Assembly: GCF_023074185.1 (NCBI RefSeq)
Contig: NZ_JADPKY010000194.1
Location: forward strand, 1-64,000
DNA length: 64,000 nucleotides
From: Bradyrhizobium sp. 132
Lineage (GTDB): Bacteria > Pseudomonadota > Alphaproteobacteria > Rhizobiales > Xanthobacteraceae
Reading direction: 5' to 3'
The translations under genes and the position numbers were made by a program. Position 1 is the first letter of the stretch. Each line of letters opens with the position of its first letter. Positions 50,150-59,121 of the stretch are shown here, in pieces. The notes beneath the pieces were generated by a model, which saw only the letters and a program-made list of their open reading frames with translations, was not told where the DNA came from and searched no databases.

Positions 50150-51253
50150 ATGCTCCGACAGACCGGCAACGACGAACAGGTTCTGGACCGCACCGTCGAA
50201 GTGGCGGCTACCATCGCGGAAGAAGGCCTCCGGTACGTCAGCGACTCCGCGCCGGGTTACACGCGCAAGCGGAATGGAACCACTTTCGGCTACTACGACA
50301 AGGACGGCAAGCGCATCACCGATGCGGCCGTCATCCGACGCATCAAATCAATCGGCATCCCGCCGGCCTACGAATCCGTGTGGATCTGCCCGTCGTCGAA
50401 CGGCCACATCCAGGCGACCGGGCTCGATGTGCGGGGTCGGAAGCAGTATCGCTACCATCCGAAGTGGCGCGAGCTGCGAGACCAGAACAAGTATGAGAAT
50501 ATCATCCTGTTCGCTGCCGCGCTGCCCGCGCTGCGGGAGCGGGTCGCCGCCGACATGACGCGGGACGGACTGCCCCGCGAGAAGGTGCTGGCCACGATCG
50601 TTAGTCTTCTGGAAAAGACATTGATCCGGGTCGGCAATGCGGAGTATGCCGAGAAAAACAAGTCCTACGGGCTCACCACCATGCGTCGCAAGCACGTCGA
50701 GGTCGGGCGCGGCATCCTTCGGTTCGACTTCACGGGCAAGTCGGGCAAACAATGGAAGCTTCGCGTTGAGGACAAGCGGATAGCCGCGATCGTGAAGCGC
50801 TGCGCCGAGATCCCTGGACATGAGCTCTTCAAGTACCTCGATGACGACGGACAGCCCCGTACCGTCGATTCAGGCGACGTCAACGCCTATATCAAGGACA
50901 TCACGCGAGAGGACTTCAGCGCCAAGGATTTCCGCACTTGGGCGGGGACGGTCTTGGCGGCGCTGGCGCTTGCGGAGTTCAAAAAGTACGATAGCCAGGC
51001 CGAGGCGAAGCGCAACGTAGTCGCGGCAATCGAGAGCGTCTCGAAGCAGCTCGGCAACACACCGGCGATCTGCCGCAAGTGCTACGTGCACCCGGAAGTC
51101 TTGAACGCCTACATGTCCGGTGCCCTCGTGAAGATGATTGAAGCCAAGATCGCGCAGAAGTTCAAGCGCCAGCACGCCAAGCTCACTTCCGACGAGATCA
51201 TGGTGTTGGCATTTCTGCGCAAGCGTCTCAATTCTCTGAAGGCTCCCGCCTAG
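50150..51253 (+). CDS. DNA topoisomerase IB (poxvirus-like)
   Basis: 367 residues from ATG 50150 with an AGGGAC-type site upstream; a TTG at 50129 is also in frame. The N-terminal domain has GLRYVSDSAPGYTRKRNGTT and IPPAYESVWICPSSNGHIQA. The catalytic domain shows YGLTTMRRKHVEV (with the catalytic Arg/Lys), KDFRTWAGTVLAALALAEF and the nucleophilic Tyr in CRKCYVHPEVLNAYM. Bacterial IB enzymes relax supercoils of either sign by a 3'-phosphotyrosyl link. Rhizobial copies are often found with repair and stress genes, as here. Confidence 0.93.
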   Translation: MLRQTGNDEQVLDRTVEVAATIAEEGLRYVSDSAPGYTRKRNGTTFGYYDKDGKRITDAAVIRRIKSIGIPPAYESVWICPSSNGHIQATGLDVRGRKQYRYHPKWRELRDQNKYENIILFAAALPALRERVAADMTRDGLPREKVLATIVSLLEKTLIRVGNAEYAEKNKSYGLTTMRRKHVEVGRGILRFDFTGKSGKQWKLRVEDKRIAAIVKRCAEIPGHELFKYLDDDGQPRTVDSGDVNAYIKDITREDFSAKDFRTWAGTVLAALALAEFKKYDSQAEAKRNVVAAIESVSKQLGNTPAICRKCYVHPEVLNAYMSGALVKMIEAKIAQKFKRQHAKLTSDEIMVLAFLRKRLNSLKAPA

Positions 51254-51327
51254 GCTCCTGTACCACTCTCCAGAGGCCTGCTTACTCCTCGGTGCTGCCA
51301 GCCACGCCTCAAACGGCGGGTTCTTTT

Positions 51328-51458
51328 CGTCGGCGAAAAACGGGCCTTCCATTCAAATGCGGGTGCTGGGAGTGGTGAGGGCCGGCGGACCTGTTACGGC
51401 GGCGATACGGCGCGGTGCTGATACCATCCCTTCTGTTTCCGCGTTGCCAGCGCTCTAG
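51328..51458 (+). pseudogene. Remnant of a MOSC-protein 3' end
   Basis: In one frame this reads SAKNGPSIQMRVLGVVRAGG, then PVTAAIRRGAD and PSVSALPAL before TAG at 51456-51458. It parallels the end of the MOSC gene at 47541-48104 (SAETGPPFKSGVLGVVRAGG ... RPLPAV). The DNA similarity is close over about 60 bases, with small indels. The rest of the gene is missing, so this is a fragment of a second MOSC copy between topoisomerase IB and the GH15 gene. Confidence 0.6.
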
Positions 51459-51535
51459 ACGAAAGTACATGCTCGGGACCACCTGAACGCGGAACTGGAG
51501 GGCGCGGCTTTCCATTGACCACCAAGGGTGTCCTG

Positions 51536-53377
51536 ATGGCCCGGATCGAAGATTACGCGCTTATTGGCGATAGCGAGACCGGCGCACTGGTCGGGCGCGA
51601 CGGCTCAATCGATTGGCTCTGTTTCCCGCGGTTCGATTCCGATAGCTGCTTCGGGCGGCTCCTGGGAGACGAGAACAACGGATACTGGAGCCTTCGCCCG
51701 GTCGACGGATATTCGAACGAACGTCGCTACCTTCCCGGCACGCTGATCCTGGAGACCGTCTTCGCGACTAAAACCGGCCGCGCGCGTCTCCTCGACTTCA
51801 TGCCGCCGAAGACTGGCGTGTCGAAGGTCGTCAGGATCGTTGAGGGCCTTGAAGGATCCGTCGAGATGCGGAGCGAACTGGTCGCACGGTTCGACTATGG
51901 GGTCAGTGTACCCTGGGTGAGCCGCCTGGAGGATGGTGCGGTCAGCTTGGTCGCGGGAGCGTCTATGCTGGTGCTAAGAACGGGGGTGCCGCTGCACGGC
52001 AAATCGATGAAGACAGTCGGCGCGTTCTCCGTCGGACAGGGCCAACGTGTTGCCTTCGTTCTCTCCTATCAGACATCGTATGAACATCCAGCGGCTCCTG
52101 GCGATCCGTCGCTTCTCCTGGATCGTACGGAAAGTTTCTGGCGCGATTGGTCCAGCCGCTGTGAAGCGGCGGGGCCCTATTCGGACCAGGTTCTGAGATC
52201 TCTCATAACTCTCAAGGCACTGACGTTTGGACCCAGCGGCGGGATTGTCGCTGCGCCCACAACCTCGCTTCCAGAGCAAATTGGCGGTTCTCGCAATTGG
52301 GATTATCGCTTCTGCTGGGTCCGCGATGCGACGCTAACGCTGTTGGCTCTGATGGGGGCCGGCTACTACGACGAGGCGCGCGCTTGGCGAGACTGGCTCA
52401 TCCGCGCGGTGGCGGGAAGCCCGAACCAGCTGCAGATCATGTACGCCGTTACAGGCGAGCGCAGGTTGACCGAGTGGGAGGTACCTTGGCTTTCGGGATA
52501 CGAGAACTCAAAACCTGTGCGTATCGGGAACGCGGCCCACACTCAGCTTCAGCTTGATGTCTATGGCGAGTTGATGGACGCCTTATACCAGGCGCGCCGC
52601 GGCGGCCTGCGCGAGAACAAGCGAGCCTGGGCAATCCAATGTGCCCTCCTCGATCATCTCAAAGGAATTTGGACAGAGCCGGATGAAGGTATCTGGGAAG
52701 TGCGAGGCGGCGCCAAGCACTTCACCTACTCGAAGATAATGGCGTGGGTCGCTTTCGATCGCGCCATCAAATCGGCCGACGAGTTCGGGATGCACGGTCC
52801 CGTGGACGATTGGAAAGCGCAGCGCGCCGCCATTCAGGAAGATGTCTGCCAACGCGGCTACGATGAACAGCGGAAGTCCTTCGTTCAGGTCTACGGTGAG
52901 TCCCAGCTCGATGCATCCCTGCTGCTGATCCCGGCGATAGGTTTCTTGCCGCCCGAAGATCCGCGGGTGATCTCGACCATTGAAGCTATCGAACGCGAGT
53001 TGCTCAAGGACGGCTTTGTGCAGCGATATGATACTAAGGCGGCTAAGGACGGCCTGCCGCCTGGCGAAGGCATGTTTCTGGCCTGCAGCTTCTGGCTCGC
53101 GGATGCCTATCACCTGATCGGCCGCGATGCTGACGCCAAGGCATTGTTCGAGCGTCTTCTTACTCTGCGCAATGACGTCGGGCTGCTGTCGGAAGAGTAC
53201 GACACAGAGCGAAATCGGTTGGTCGGCAACTTCCCCCAGGCCTTCTCTCACATCGCCCTGGTGAACACCGCTCATAATCTCACTCACCGCGAAAAGCCTT
53301 CCGAGCATCGCGGTGGCAAGAAAGCGCTTCCGAGCAAGGAGCAGGAAAGTAAGGGCACCACGAGGAGGCAAGTATGA
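51536..53377 (+). CDS. Glycoside hydrolase family 15 protein (glucoamylase/trehalase-like)
   Basis: 613 residues from ATG 51536; a TTG seven codons upstream is in frame. It begins IEDYALIGDSETGALVGRDG and SIDWLCFPRFDSDSCFGRLL, the standard start of bacterial GH15 enzymes, with a beta-sandwich N-terminal domain. The (alpha/alpha)6 barrel follows: GGSRNWDYRFCWVRDATLTL, GYENSKPVRIGNAAHTQLQL, DASLLLIPAIGFLPPEDPRV, and AFSHIALVNTAHNL. No signal peptide is seen, so it is intracellular, probably a trehalase or alpha-glucan hydrolase. The stop overlaps the SDR start. Confidence 0.9.
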   Translation: MARIEDYALIGDSETGALVGRDGSIDWLCFPRFDSDSCFGRLLGDENNGYWSLRPVDGYSNERRYLPGTLILETVFATKTGRARLLDFMPPKTGVSKVVRIVEGLEGSVEMRSELVARFDYGVSVPWVSRLEDGAVSLVAGASMLVLRTGVPLHGKSMKTVGAFSVGQGQRVAFVLSYQTSYEHPAAPGDPSLLLDRTESFWRDWSSRCEAAGPYSDQVLRSLITLKALTFGPSGGIVAAPTTSLPEQIGGSRNWDYRFCWVRDATLTLLALMGAGYYDEARAWRDWLIRAVAGSPNQLQIMYAVTGERRLTEWEVPWLSGYENSKPVRIGNAAHTQLQLDVYGELMDALYQARRGGLRENKRAWAIQCALLDHLKGIWTEPDEGIWEVRGGAKHFTYSKIMAWVAFDRAIKSADEFGMHGPVDDWKAQRAAIQEDVCQRGYDEQRKSFVQVYGESQLDASLLLIPAIGFLPPEDPRVISTIEAIERELLKDGFVQRYDTKAAKDGLPPGEGMFLACSFWLADAYHLIGRDADAKALFERLLTLRNDVGLLSEEYDTERNRLVGNFPQAFSHIALVNTAHNLTHREKPSEHRGGKKALPSKEQESKGTTRRQV

Positions 53378-54246
53378 CAGAGAAGCCGATTGATGCTGCT
53401 GCCTCAGCCGGTCCGGAGGCGCGACCTCAAGGTCCGGTTCGCTTTCCAGTCGTGCTGGAAGGGCAGCCTGCGCTGGTGACGGGAGCGAACTCGGGAATCG
53501 GGCGCGCGGTGGCCCTTGGGCTCGCGGCCTCTGGCGCTGATGTAGTTGTCAACTACGTCGTTGACCCACAAGCAGCGGACGATGTGGCCCATCAAGTCGA
53601 AGCGCTTGGCCGGAAGGCGATCGCTATCAAGGCCGACGTCAGCAACGAGGAGGACGTCCAGTCGATGTTCTCCAGCGCTATAGGTCACTTTGGAACGCTG
53701 CACATCGCGGTGAACAATGCCGGATTGCAGCGTGATGCGCCGTTTCACGAGATGACGCTCCAACAGTGGAACAAAGTCATCGGCGTCAATCTCACCGGCC
53801 AATTTCTCTGCGCCAGAGAAGCGATCCGTGAGTTCAAGAGACGAGGTGTAGTGAAGAACGTGTCAGCGGCAGCGGGCAAACTCGTCTGCATGAGCTCCGT
53901 CCATCAGGAGATCCCTTGGGCGGGTCATGAGAACTATGCAGCCTCAAAGGGCGGCGTCATGCAGATGATGCGAAGCCTGGCGCAGGAAGTTGCTCCGCTG
54001 GCGATCCGGGTGAATGGCGTCGCTCCTGGAGCCATCCGTACCCCGATCAACCGACCCGCCTGGGAAACCAAGGAAGCCTACGACAGCCTGATGACACTCG
54101 TCCCCTATCGGCGCATCGGTGAGCCAAATGATGTCGCGCAAGCGGTCGCCTGGCTGGTTTCAGATGCGGCCGACTACGTCGTTGGCACCACCTTGTTCAT
54201 CGACGGCGGCATGATGCTTTTCCCGGGCTTTACAAGTGGGGGATAG
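53374..54246 (+). CDS. Short-chain dehydrogenase (glucose 1-dehydrogenase-like)
   Basis: 290 residues, translationally coupled to the GH15 gene (ATGA). Classical SDR motifs: ALVTGANSGIGRAVALGLA (cofactor loop), IAVNNAGLQRD, Ser in CMSSVHQEIPWAGHENYAAS with YAASKGG giving the Tyr and Lys, and VAPGAIRTPI. The C-terminal GTTLFIDGGMML is typical of glucose or polyol dehydrogenases. With a GH15 enzyme releasing glucose, oxidation of that glucose is a reasonable joint role, by inference from coupling. Confidence 0.9.
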   Translation: MTEKPIDAAASAGPEARPQGPVRFPVVLEGQPALVTGANSGIGRAVALGLAASGADVVVNYVVDPQAADDVAHQVEALGRKAIAIKADVSNEEDVQSMFSSAIGHFGTLHIAVNNAGLQRDAPFHEMTLQQWNKVIGVNLTGQFLCAREAIREFKRRGVVKNVSAAAGKLVCMSSVHQEIPWAGHENYAASKGGVMQMMRSLAQEVAPLAIRVNGVAPGAIRTPINRPAWETKEAYDSLMTLVPYRRIGEPNDVAQAVAWLVSDAADYVVGTTLFIDGGMMLFPGFTSGG

Positions 54247-54640
54247 CCAAAGCTTACGATTCGCAACGAAAGTGTAGGGGGCTCAATCGGAACGGCCAAA
54301 GCATGCGGGTGTTGCGGCATGGGGCCTTCGGCAAGAGGAGGAATGAGCATTGCCAAATGGCGCACGCGCAATGGGCGCAGGCAAGATCGCCCGCGAGGTA
54401 GCGAGAGCACTGGCGTCCGCTCTGAAGCGCCAATCCATCTCTCCGAAAAAGGGTCATAGAAAAGAGGAAAAAGCACTGAGCCAGACCTCGCGACCGCTAC
54501 GCCCCGAAAAGTAGCCGTAGCTCCCATGGCCATCTGGCTTACTGCGGGTCTTTGGGGGCTGCTTGGGGCCTCATCATTGCTCCTGGGAGCAGCGCCAGCC
54601 CGCTGTTCGTCACATTGGAAATACGCCTAGAGAAATACGC
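54247..54640. other. Gene-free stretch
   Basis: About 390 bases after the SDR gene. No supported gene, RNA or terminator is seen. It grades into gene fragments on its right side. Confidence 0.35.
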
Positions 54641-54803
54641 CTATGCGGCAGCCTTGATAAGTCCAAGCTGTGTCAGGGCCGCCACACCATCGTCGAGGCC
54701 GATCTCCTCGACAATCTTGCCATCCTTGAGCTTCAGGACGGTCGTACCGGTAAACTTCATGTTGCGCCCTGTGTTCGCAGGCAGTGATCCCGCCAAAAAG
54801 TCG
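54641..54803 (-). pseudogene. C-terminal fragment of a SnoaL-like ester cyclase
   Basis: On the minus strand, from about 54803 to the stop at 54641, the frame reads GDFLAGSLPANTGRNMKFTG, then TTVLKLKDGKIVEEIGLDDG and a TQLGLIKAAA end. F-T-G-T-T-V-L-K-L-K-D-G-K-I is the final strand pair of SnoaL-like polyketide/ester cyclase proteins. The N-terminal two thirds are missing, replaced by the fetB fragment on the other strand. Confidence 0.55.
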
Positions 54804-55020
54804 CCGGGCGATCGGTCTCGTTTCCCTGCCGGGGATGATGACCGGCCAAATCCTCGCGGGCGTCGAGCCGGTCGACGCGGTAAAATACCAGCTGCTGATC
54901 ATGTTTCTGTTCGCGGGCGGGACCGGACTGGGAACGTTGGCCGCCGTGCTGGGTGGCGCACGCTTACTGACCGATAATCGGCATCGGCTACGTCTCGACC
55001 GAATTGGAGCGCAGGGGTGA
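54784..55020 (+). pseudogene. C-terminal fragment of a FetB-like permease (UPF0014)
   Basis: The frame from GTG 54784 reads VIPPKSRRAIGLVSLPGMMT and GQILAGVEPVDAVKYQLLIM, then FLFAGGTGLGTLAAVLGG. This matches the last third of FetB-type permeases, where GLVSLPGMMTGQILAG is the signature. The first two thirds are absent and upstream is a fragment of an unrelated gene in reverse. With only two or three helices left it is not functional as a permease. Confidence 0.6.
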
Positions 55021-55112
55021 CGACCTGACGAGACCGTCCGACGCGCTTGCTTTGCCGGCGCGGGATTGACGGTCATTTTCCCGTCCGTCGCCGTCTTCAG
55101 CGAGATGCATCC

Positions 55113-55856
55113 TCACGGTTTGGCAAGCAGGGCCGGCACGATCAGCGAAAGGCCGGCAAGCAGGATCAGTATCAGCACCACTTTGCGGAACATCTCGTCG
55201 TCGATCTTTCCGTAGAGCCTGAAGCCGCTCCAGAGGCCAACGAGCAGAAACGGTAGACCGAGCCCGTACAATTTGACGATGTCCCCCGTGAAGGCGCCGG
55301 TGACGGCCATCGAAATCGAGATCACCACAAAGGCCGCGAACAGCACCGGCTGAAACACCGCCCGTTGCTCGTCCCGCTTCCAGCCGCGCCATTGGCAGGA
55401 GATGGTCGAGACGACGCCTCCCAGTCCGGTCAGTCCGCCAACTAAGCCGTTGACGAAGCCGATGCCGATGTCGGGTGCTGTGCCAATCTTTATCGGCTTG
55501 AACGCCGGCCGGGCCAGGCTGTAGATCGCGTAAAGTACCAGCAGCACGCCGACGCCGAGCCTGATGTAGAGCGGGTTGATGTAGGTCAGCAGGAGCACGC
55601 CAATCGGGATGCCGATCGTCGTGCCGAGCGACAGCGGCCAGATGGCCCGCCAGTTCAGCCTTTGGCGCAGTTTCAGGATGCCGTAACCCTGCGTGAGCAG
55701 GCCATATCCCGCAATCAATGCCGCGGTCTGGACCGGCGTGATGATATGCAACCATACGCCGGACACGACGAGCCCCATCGCGAATCCAGAAAACCCGCTG
55801 ACAAAGCCGCCGGCAAAGGCGGCCAAACAAAAAAGAACCAGAAACATTCCATCCAT
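55113..55856 (-). CDS. TauE/SafE-family membrane permease
   Basis: 247 residues with about eight hydrophobic helices. The family halves are visible: FAGGFVSGFSGFAMGLVVSG near the start and GFVNGLVGGLTGLGGVVSTI in the second half, the two G-rich repeats of TauE/SafE. Members export sulfite, sulfoacetate or other organic sulfur anions. There is no sulfur-metabolism gene adjacent, though a SulP transporter lies elsewhere in the window. It starts at the ATG complementary to 55854-55856. Confidence 0.9.
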   Translation of the reverse strand: MDGMFLVLFCLAAFAGGFVSGFSGFAMGLVVSGVWLHIITPVQTAALIAGYGLLTQGYGILKLRQRLNWRAIWPLSLGTTIGIPIGVLLLTYINPLYIRLGVGVLLVLYAIYSLARPAFKPIKIGTAPDIGIGFVNGLVGGLTGLGGVVSTISCQWRGWKRDEQRAVFQPVLFAAFVVISISMAVTGAFTGDIVKLYGLGLPFLLVGLWSGFRLYGKIDDEMFRKVVLILILLAGLSLIVPALLAKP

Positions 55857-55897
55857 CGGTCGCCCCCAAGGCGGCTTTTTTCCTTCGTCGACCCGTC

Positions 55898-56560
55898 CTA
55901 TTTCGCTTCACCGTAGGTGACTTGGTCGAACAGCGTCACGCTGTCGGCCTTGGTCCACAGCCCAACCTTGCCGGCATCGACGAAGGTGGAATCCTCGACC
56001 TCGAACAGTTGCTTGCCATTGAACGACACGCGGAAGCGCGAGCCGCTGAAATCGACGCGAAGGCTGTGCCAGGTGTCGGCCAGTACCTTAACGTCGATTC
56101 CGTACCCTCCTTTGCGGCCAACAACGTCGAGGGGGCTGCGGACGCCACCGACGGTCTTGTAGAGAACGACGTTGTCCTCCAGCGCATTTGCCCGCGTCAC
56201 GTAGTAGTTGTTGGCGTCCTTCGCGCGCCAGACGACGCCGGCGGCGCGGTCCTGCGATCCCGCGACGGCCTTGAATTTGATTTCAACAAAGCCGTCCTTG
56301 ATGCTGCTGTCGTTCTTCAACAGCAGGGGATACGTCGCGCGGACGGATTGCTTGAGCACGTTCGATTTCGACGGCGCCGTCTCGTCGCTTTCGATGGTCC
56401 ATTTTGGGGCGCCCGATCCCGTGAGGGTCGAGGTCCAGCCCTCGGGCGCGACACCCGTCTGCGTGCTCTCGAAGCTGATCGCATGGTTCGACATGTCACT
56501 TACTCCAATGAAGAAAATCATGGTTGCGATGATGCCCCAGCGGCGTTGCGGGTGAAGCAT
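55898..56560 (-). CDS. Secreted concanavalin-like/DUF1080-like protein
   Basis: 220 residues from the ATG complementary to 56558-56560 (MLHPQRRWGIIATMIFFIGV), which gives a plausible signal peptide; an in-frame TTG at 56596 overlaps the SOD stop. The mature part is a beta-sandwich: GFVEIKFKAVAGSQDRAAGV, VWRAKDANNYYVTRANALED, NVVLYKTVGG, and KVGLWTKADSVTLFDQVTYG. The pattern fits LamG/DUF1080-like carbohydrate-binding folds. A frameshifted relative lies on the other side of the SOD gene. Confidence 0.75.
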   Translation of the reverse strand: MLHPQRRWGIIATMIFFIGVSDMSNHAISFESTQTGVAPEGWTSTLTGSGAPKWTIESDETAPSKSNVLKQSVRATYPLLLKNDSSIKDGFVEIKFKAVAGSQDRAAGVVWRAKDANNYYVTRANALEDNVVLYKTVGGVRSPLDVVGRKGGYGIDVKVLADTWHSLRVDFSGSRFRVSFNGKQLFEVEDSTFVDAGKVGLWTKADSVTLFDQVTYGEAK

Positions 56561-56588
56561 TGGGCGGGTCCCTGTGCTCTCGTCCAAG

Positions 56589-57545
56589 TCACTCAAAGAG
56601 CTTCACCGGGCCCTTGATCGCCTTCCACGCATAATGTCCACCGGCCATGTAGCGGGCATCGAATCCGGCCTTGCGCAGCGCCGAAGCCGTCTGACATCCG
56701 ATGTGAAAACCGTAGACGCAGAACGTAACGACGGGCTCGGTCTTCGACAGGGTGCCGATCCAGTCGTCGAGGCGTTCGGGGTCGCGCCACACGGCTCCGT
56801 CCATGATGTCCTGGGCCTTCGTGGTGTAGTGCTTCGGTCGCGTATCGATGATCTGAACGGGCGTCCCCGACTTCACCATGTCCCGGACTTCCTCGACGGA
56901 GATCGACGGCACGTCGCCAAACTCCTTTTGCTCCAGCGGCCGCGGAGGCGCGACCTTGATGGCATCCCCATAACGCTGCTCTACGGAGGACCAATCGATG
57001 TTGCGCATGAAGGCAGCGATGTAGGCGCCGGCATTGGCGCCGAATTCCAGGTGGAAAGCGTGCTCATACATATCGAGGGCGAGGATCGGCACGCCGCCAG
57101 CGATGCTTTGACTGTGTTCCGACGCGATCTGATTGATGAGCCGTCCGTCGCGCGGAACATAGGTCAGCAACACCCAGCCCGAGCCACCGGCCAGCGCGGA
57201 CGCGATGCCGACGAATTCCTGGCGCCGGCGATCCACCGATCCGAAATCCTTTGCGATGGCGCTCGCGAGGCCGTCCGGCACGACGCGTCCGTCGCCGCCG
57301 AGGCTTGCGAAATACAATTCGTGCAGAAGCGTCGAGTTGAGCGCGACAATCTCGTCGCGCTTCAGGCGGGCAAGAGACGGGCCGGGAGCGCTGCCGAGAT
57401 CAAGGCGCTCGATTTCCTCGGAGATGGCGTTCAAGCGATTGAGGGCCCCGCCGTAGTTGTTTTCATAGTGGCTTTCGATGAGCCGGGCGGAGATCCCGTT
57501 CAACGTCCAGGGTCGGCAATGAAGAGGTGCCAGTTGGTAGCGCAT
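56589..57545 (-). CDS. Fe/Mn superoxide dismutase fused to a rhodanese domain
   Basis: 318 residues from the ATG complementary to 57543-57545, with AAGGAG before it. Residues 1-200 are a Fe/Mn SOD; all four metal ligands can be matched: His in LIESHYENNYGG, His in STLLHELYF, and Asp and His in ALDMYEHAFHLEF. The second-shell HH of normal enzymes (GKHH) is replaced by ENNY. Residues 210-318 form a rhodanese domain (VQIIDTRPKHYTTKAQDIMD) with Cys in VTFCVYGFHIG as sulfur acceptor. No signal peptide is evident. Confidence 0.88.
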   Translation of the reverse strand: MRYQLAPLHCRPWTLNGISARLIESHYENNYGGALNRLNAISEEIERLDLGSAPGPSLARLKRDEIVALNSTLLHELYFASLGGDGRVVPDGLASAIAKDFGSVDRRRQEFVGIASALAGGSGWVLLTYVPRDGRLINQIASEHSQSIAGGVPILALDMYEHAFHLEFGANAGAYIAAFMRNIDWSSVEQRYGDAIKVAPPRPLEQKEFGDVPSISVEEVRDMVKSGTPVQIIDTRPKHYTTKAQDIMDGAVWRDPERLDDWIGTLSKTEPVVTFCVYGFHIGCQTASALRKAGFDARYMAGGHYAWKAIKGPVKLFE

Positions 57546-57576
57546 GGTAGTTCTCCTTTGGTCGTCTGGTTTCCAA

Positions 57577-58217
57577 TTAGTGGATGATTGAGACTGCGAG
57601 GCTTTCGAACAGAGGCGTGCTGTCGGCCTGGATCCACAGGCCGATTTTCCCGGGTGGGCCCGGAAACCTCCTGTTCGTCGCGACAATAAGTTCCTTGCCG
57701 TCGAAAATTACCGTGAAGCGGTCCCCATTCGCCGAGACAGCAAGTGTGTGCCGCGCTTCGCCCGACACGTTGATATCCATGCTTCCGATCATCTCTCGCC
57801 GTCCGCCGGCAACGCGGTACAAGGTGACGCTGTTCTCGATTGCGTCAGCGCGTACGGCGTAGTGTTCTTCGGGCGATCTGAACCGAACGACCAGTCTGCG
57901 GCCTGGCCGTTCTTGCCGTCGGTCAGGAAGCGCGTCGAGACGTAGACGTCACGTACGGTGAAGGGCCGGTAAAAGGCGAATGCCAGGCGCTTATCGCTTG
58001 GCTCCGGGCCGGTCCGCGCCAATCCTCGACCGGCGTCGTTATCAATGATCGACCATTTAGGCGGACCGCCCTTGCCCCAGGCGGCAAAATCAAAATCGGC
58101 AAGCCGTTCTGCCCTATCGAACGTGACGGCATCGGCCGAGCTGCGCGACGCCGTCGGTCCGCAGGCAAACGACAGCTCGCAAATCGGCAGCAGGCAGGCG
58201 AAATAGCGCGCCCTCAC
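57577..58217 (-). pseudogene. Secreted concanavalin-like protein, frameshifted
   Basis: A relative of the 220-residue protein downstream of the SOD gene. The first frame starts at 58217 with a possible signal peptide (MRARYFACLLPICELSFACG) and reads to GKNGQAA. The second frame continues RLVVRFRSPEEHYAVRADAI, then ENSVTLYRVAGGRREMIG, to PGKIGLWIQADSTPLFESLA and the stop at 57577. Joining them restores the AAGVVWRAKDANNYYVTRAN-type segment of the paralogue, so a one-base indel near 57,895 splits the gene. Confidence 0.7.
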
Positions 58218-58534
58218 GGCTTTGCCCTCCCTACGGGAGGCGTAGCCGGATCGGAGGGCCGTTCCGCATCGGCAAGCCCCATTGCGCGCAGCGCAATCAG
58301 GAAGCCATCGCGTATTTCCAGCTCATCTCGGTAATAGATGGCGACCGAAGACCCGTCCGCGAGATCGGCTCGGCAAGGCTCGACTTGTTCGGAACGGCGT
58401 TGCAAGGCGGCGGCCGAGGATTCGTCAGCCTTCGCCGGCGCCATTGGCACCGGATCAAAATCGCCAGACGTCCGCTCGGAAGCAGACGGCAATTGAACAT
58501 CGACGGGAGGAACTGGGGGCCGGCTTTCGTCCAT
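58214..58534 (-). CDS. Hypothetical proline-rich protein
   Basis: 106 residues from the ATG complementary to 58532-58534. The first half is Pro/Ser-rich and probably disordered (DESRPPVPPVDVQLPSASER). The second half (GSSVAIYYRDELEIRDGFLI) is a short alpha/beta segment. It overlaps the next gene by four bases, so it was co-translated with the now-frameshifted secreted protein. The function is unknown. Confidence 0.5.
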   Translation of the reverse strand: MDESRPPVPPVDVQLPSASERTSGDFDPVPMAPAKADESSAAALQRRSEQVEPCRADLADGSSVAIYYRDELEIRDGFLIALRAMGLADAERPSDPATPPVGRAKP

Positions 58535-58708
58535 GCGTGCAATTCCTCGACAAGTCGAGCGATGCACAGTTCTTGGACCGAAGCCTCAAGGGGCGACTGC
58601 ATTTCCCCTGGGCACGTAATAGTTCAGCGAAGCGATAAATGCAATACGGCCGTTTGGTGTCTGGGCGCGATCATGAGCCTGGTGCGGCAATATTGCAGCG
58701 CGCCCAGA

Positions 58709-58990
58709 TCAGTGCGGCTTGAGTTGTCGCGCCGGAAACTTCTTCTGCCAAGTCTCCACCAAGAAAAGCGAGACGGTGCTGGCTGAGTGAATAGCCAACC
58801 TTGCAATGCGCGGGTCGATCCGACGGTATCCACGCTCCCGTCCGTGCGCGTCGCCACCATGGGTTCGCAGAGCTCCGACGCCGTTCACGACGGAATTCAG
58901 GCCGCCCAAGATCGTGCGTACATCGTTCGCGATGTCGTCCGCCACGCCCGTCTTGTCCGGCGTCAGGCCGAGCGGGTCACGGACCGCTTG
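58709..58990 (-). pseudogene. C-terminal fragment of an Abi_C-domain protein
   Basis: The minus-strand frame reads LTPDKTGVADDIANDVRTIL, then GGLNSVVNGVGALRTHGGDA, HGRERGYRRIDPRIARLAIH, and SLFLVETWQ. This matches the end of the intact Abi_C protein at 61773-62597 (LFSIAAGVGALRTHEGSAHG ... TLFILETWE). The N-terminal two thirds are gone: the frame is joined in phase to the start of an IS3-family OrfA at 58991. It is a remnant of an abortive-infection gene. Confidence 0.7.
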
Positions 58991-59121
58991 CTCGCTCGCG
59001 TGATCCAGAACCATCCGAACCGCACGGGCCCGGACCTCGGGTGAAAACTTGTTCGTCGTCTTGCTCGTCATGGCTCCATCCTCTCAGGAGATGGAGCCTC
59101 CGGCAAACCCGGGGCGGTTCA
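58991..59121 (-). mobile_element. IS3-family insertion sequence fragment
   Basis: The outer end begins TGAACCGCCCCGGG (complement, from 59121), a terminal inverted repeat form common in IS3-family elements. Fifty bases inward is the OrfA start (ATG complementary to 59069-59071): MTSKTTNKFSPEVRARAVRM, then VLDHASE. Only 131 bases remain before the sequence switches to the Abi_C fragment. The element end supplies the stop codon of the truncated DUF262 gene. Confidence 0.7.
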
